A stretch of 5,641 bases of DNA from Clostridiales bacterium (GTDB lineage: Bacteria; Bacillota; Clostridia; Oscillospirales; Acutalibacteraceae). Shown one piece after another: positions 5,442 to 5,641 of this stretch; position 1 is the stretch's first letter, and every line of letters begins with the position of its first letter. The notes below the pieces were generated by a model. The model was not told the origin of the DNA. It ran no database searches and saw only the letters and a list, made by a program, of their open reading frames with translations. A program made the position numbers and the translations under genes. The stretch is from the NCBI GenBank assembly GCA_021202245.1, contig JAJQDK010000029.1, positions 1 to 5,641 on the forward strand, written 5' to 3'.

Positions 5442-5539
5442 CCACTGTGTACAAGCGTATAATTTCCCACACGGCGCAGCCGTCTGTAAATATATTTTTA
5501 TAATGTTTACGGAGCTGAAGCTCCTACACCTCATCAGTC
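5442..5539 (-). repeat. interspersed hairpin-rich repeat, right copy (inverted)
   Basis: The reverse complement of this segment matches 125-257: 46 of 49 bases over 5491-5539, an identical 15-mer at 5470-5484, and an identical 13-mer at 5442-5454. It is shorter than the left copy by an internal block of about 30 bases. Together the two copies bracket all six genes in opposite orientation. It begins about 50 bases after the gtrA-like stop. Confidence 0.8.
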
Positions 5540-5626
5540 ACGGCTTCGCTCGTGACAGCTTCCCCTCAAGGGGAAGCCTTTCTGAAAGATGACGTTTTCC
5601 TGCTTATCCAAGCCTTCCCCTTGAGG
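5537..5626. repeat. hairpins at the outer end of the right repeat copy
   Basis: GTCACG and CGTGAC (5537-5556) form one hairpin and GCTTCCCC-TCAA-GGGGAAGC (5558-5577) another with 8 perfect pairs. In addition, 5564-5580 is nearly the reverse complement of 5610-5626 (16 of 17 bases), so a larger stem with a 29-nt loop can form instead. No gene is seen from 5392 to the window end. Similar GGGGAAGC-type hairpins are abundant repeats in gut Clostridia as I recall them. The element probably continues past the window edge. Confidence 0.6.
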
Positions 5627-5641
5627 TATTCCCTTGATAAG

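Overview
The window looks like chromosomal DNA from a moderate-GC, spore-forming member of the Clostridia (Eubacteriales; an Oscillospiraceae/Ruminococcaceae-type gut bacterium is my guess). The reasons are a clear SpoVAD sporulation protein, strong Shine-Dalgarno sequences of the GGAGG type, and intergenic DNA full of short GC-rich hairpins. The assignment is by inference; no rRNA or taxonomic marker is present.

Layout. Bases 1-451 hold no gene. They contain one copy of a hairpin-rich interspersed repeat, a 7-nt tandem repeat array and a duplicated 15-mer. pncB (nicotinate phosphoribosyltransferase) follows on the minus strand at 452-1894. The 364-base gap to the next gene is a divergent control region with two back-to-back promoters, a TGTAAA/TTTACA dyad formed by their -35 boxes, a hairpin in the pncB leader, and a leader of about 200 nt with five consecutive stem-loops on the other side. 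Rightward come a 54-residue zinc-ribbon protein (2259-2423) and, one base later, a nicotinamidase-type cysteine hydrolase (2425-2946). Then come spoVAD (3064-4074), a PAP2 phosphatase (4187-4738), a strong intrinsic terminator (4757-4788) and a GtrA-family membrane protein (4927-5391). The last 250 bases hold an inverted copy of the repeat from the left end.

How the genes fit together. PncA turns nicotinamide into nicotinate and PncB turns nicotinate into nicotinate mononucleotide, so the divergent pair encodes the two-step nicotinamide salvage route to NAD. The zinc-ribbon protein is probably co-translated with the hydrolase; its role is unknown. spoVAD appears without the spoVAC and spoVAE partners it usually sits with, and has a candidate forespore sigma-G promoter of its own. 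PAP2 and GtrA are both membrane proteins of families linked to polyprenyl-phosphate lipid metabolism, but a terminator separates them and they need not be co-expressed.

I see no phage, CRISPR, toxin-antitoxin or transposase gene. The best leads are the structured leader of the zinc-ribbon/pncA operon, the orphan spoVAD, and the inverted repeat copies at the two ends.
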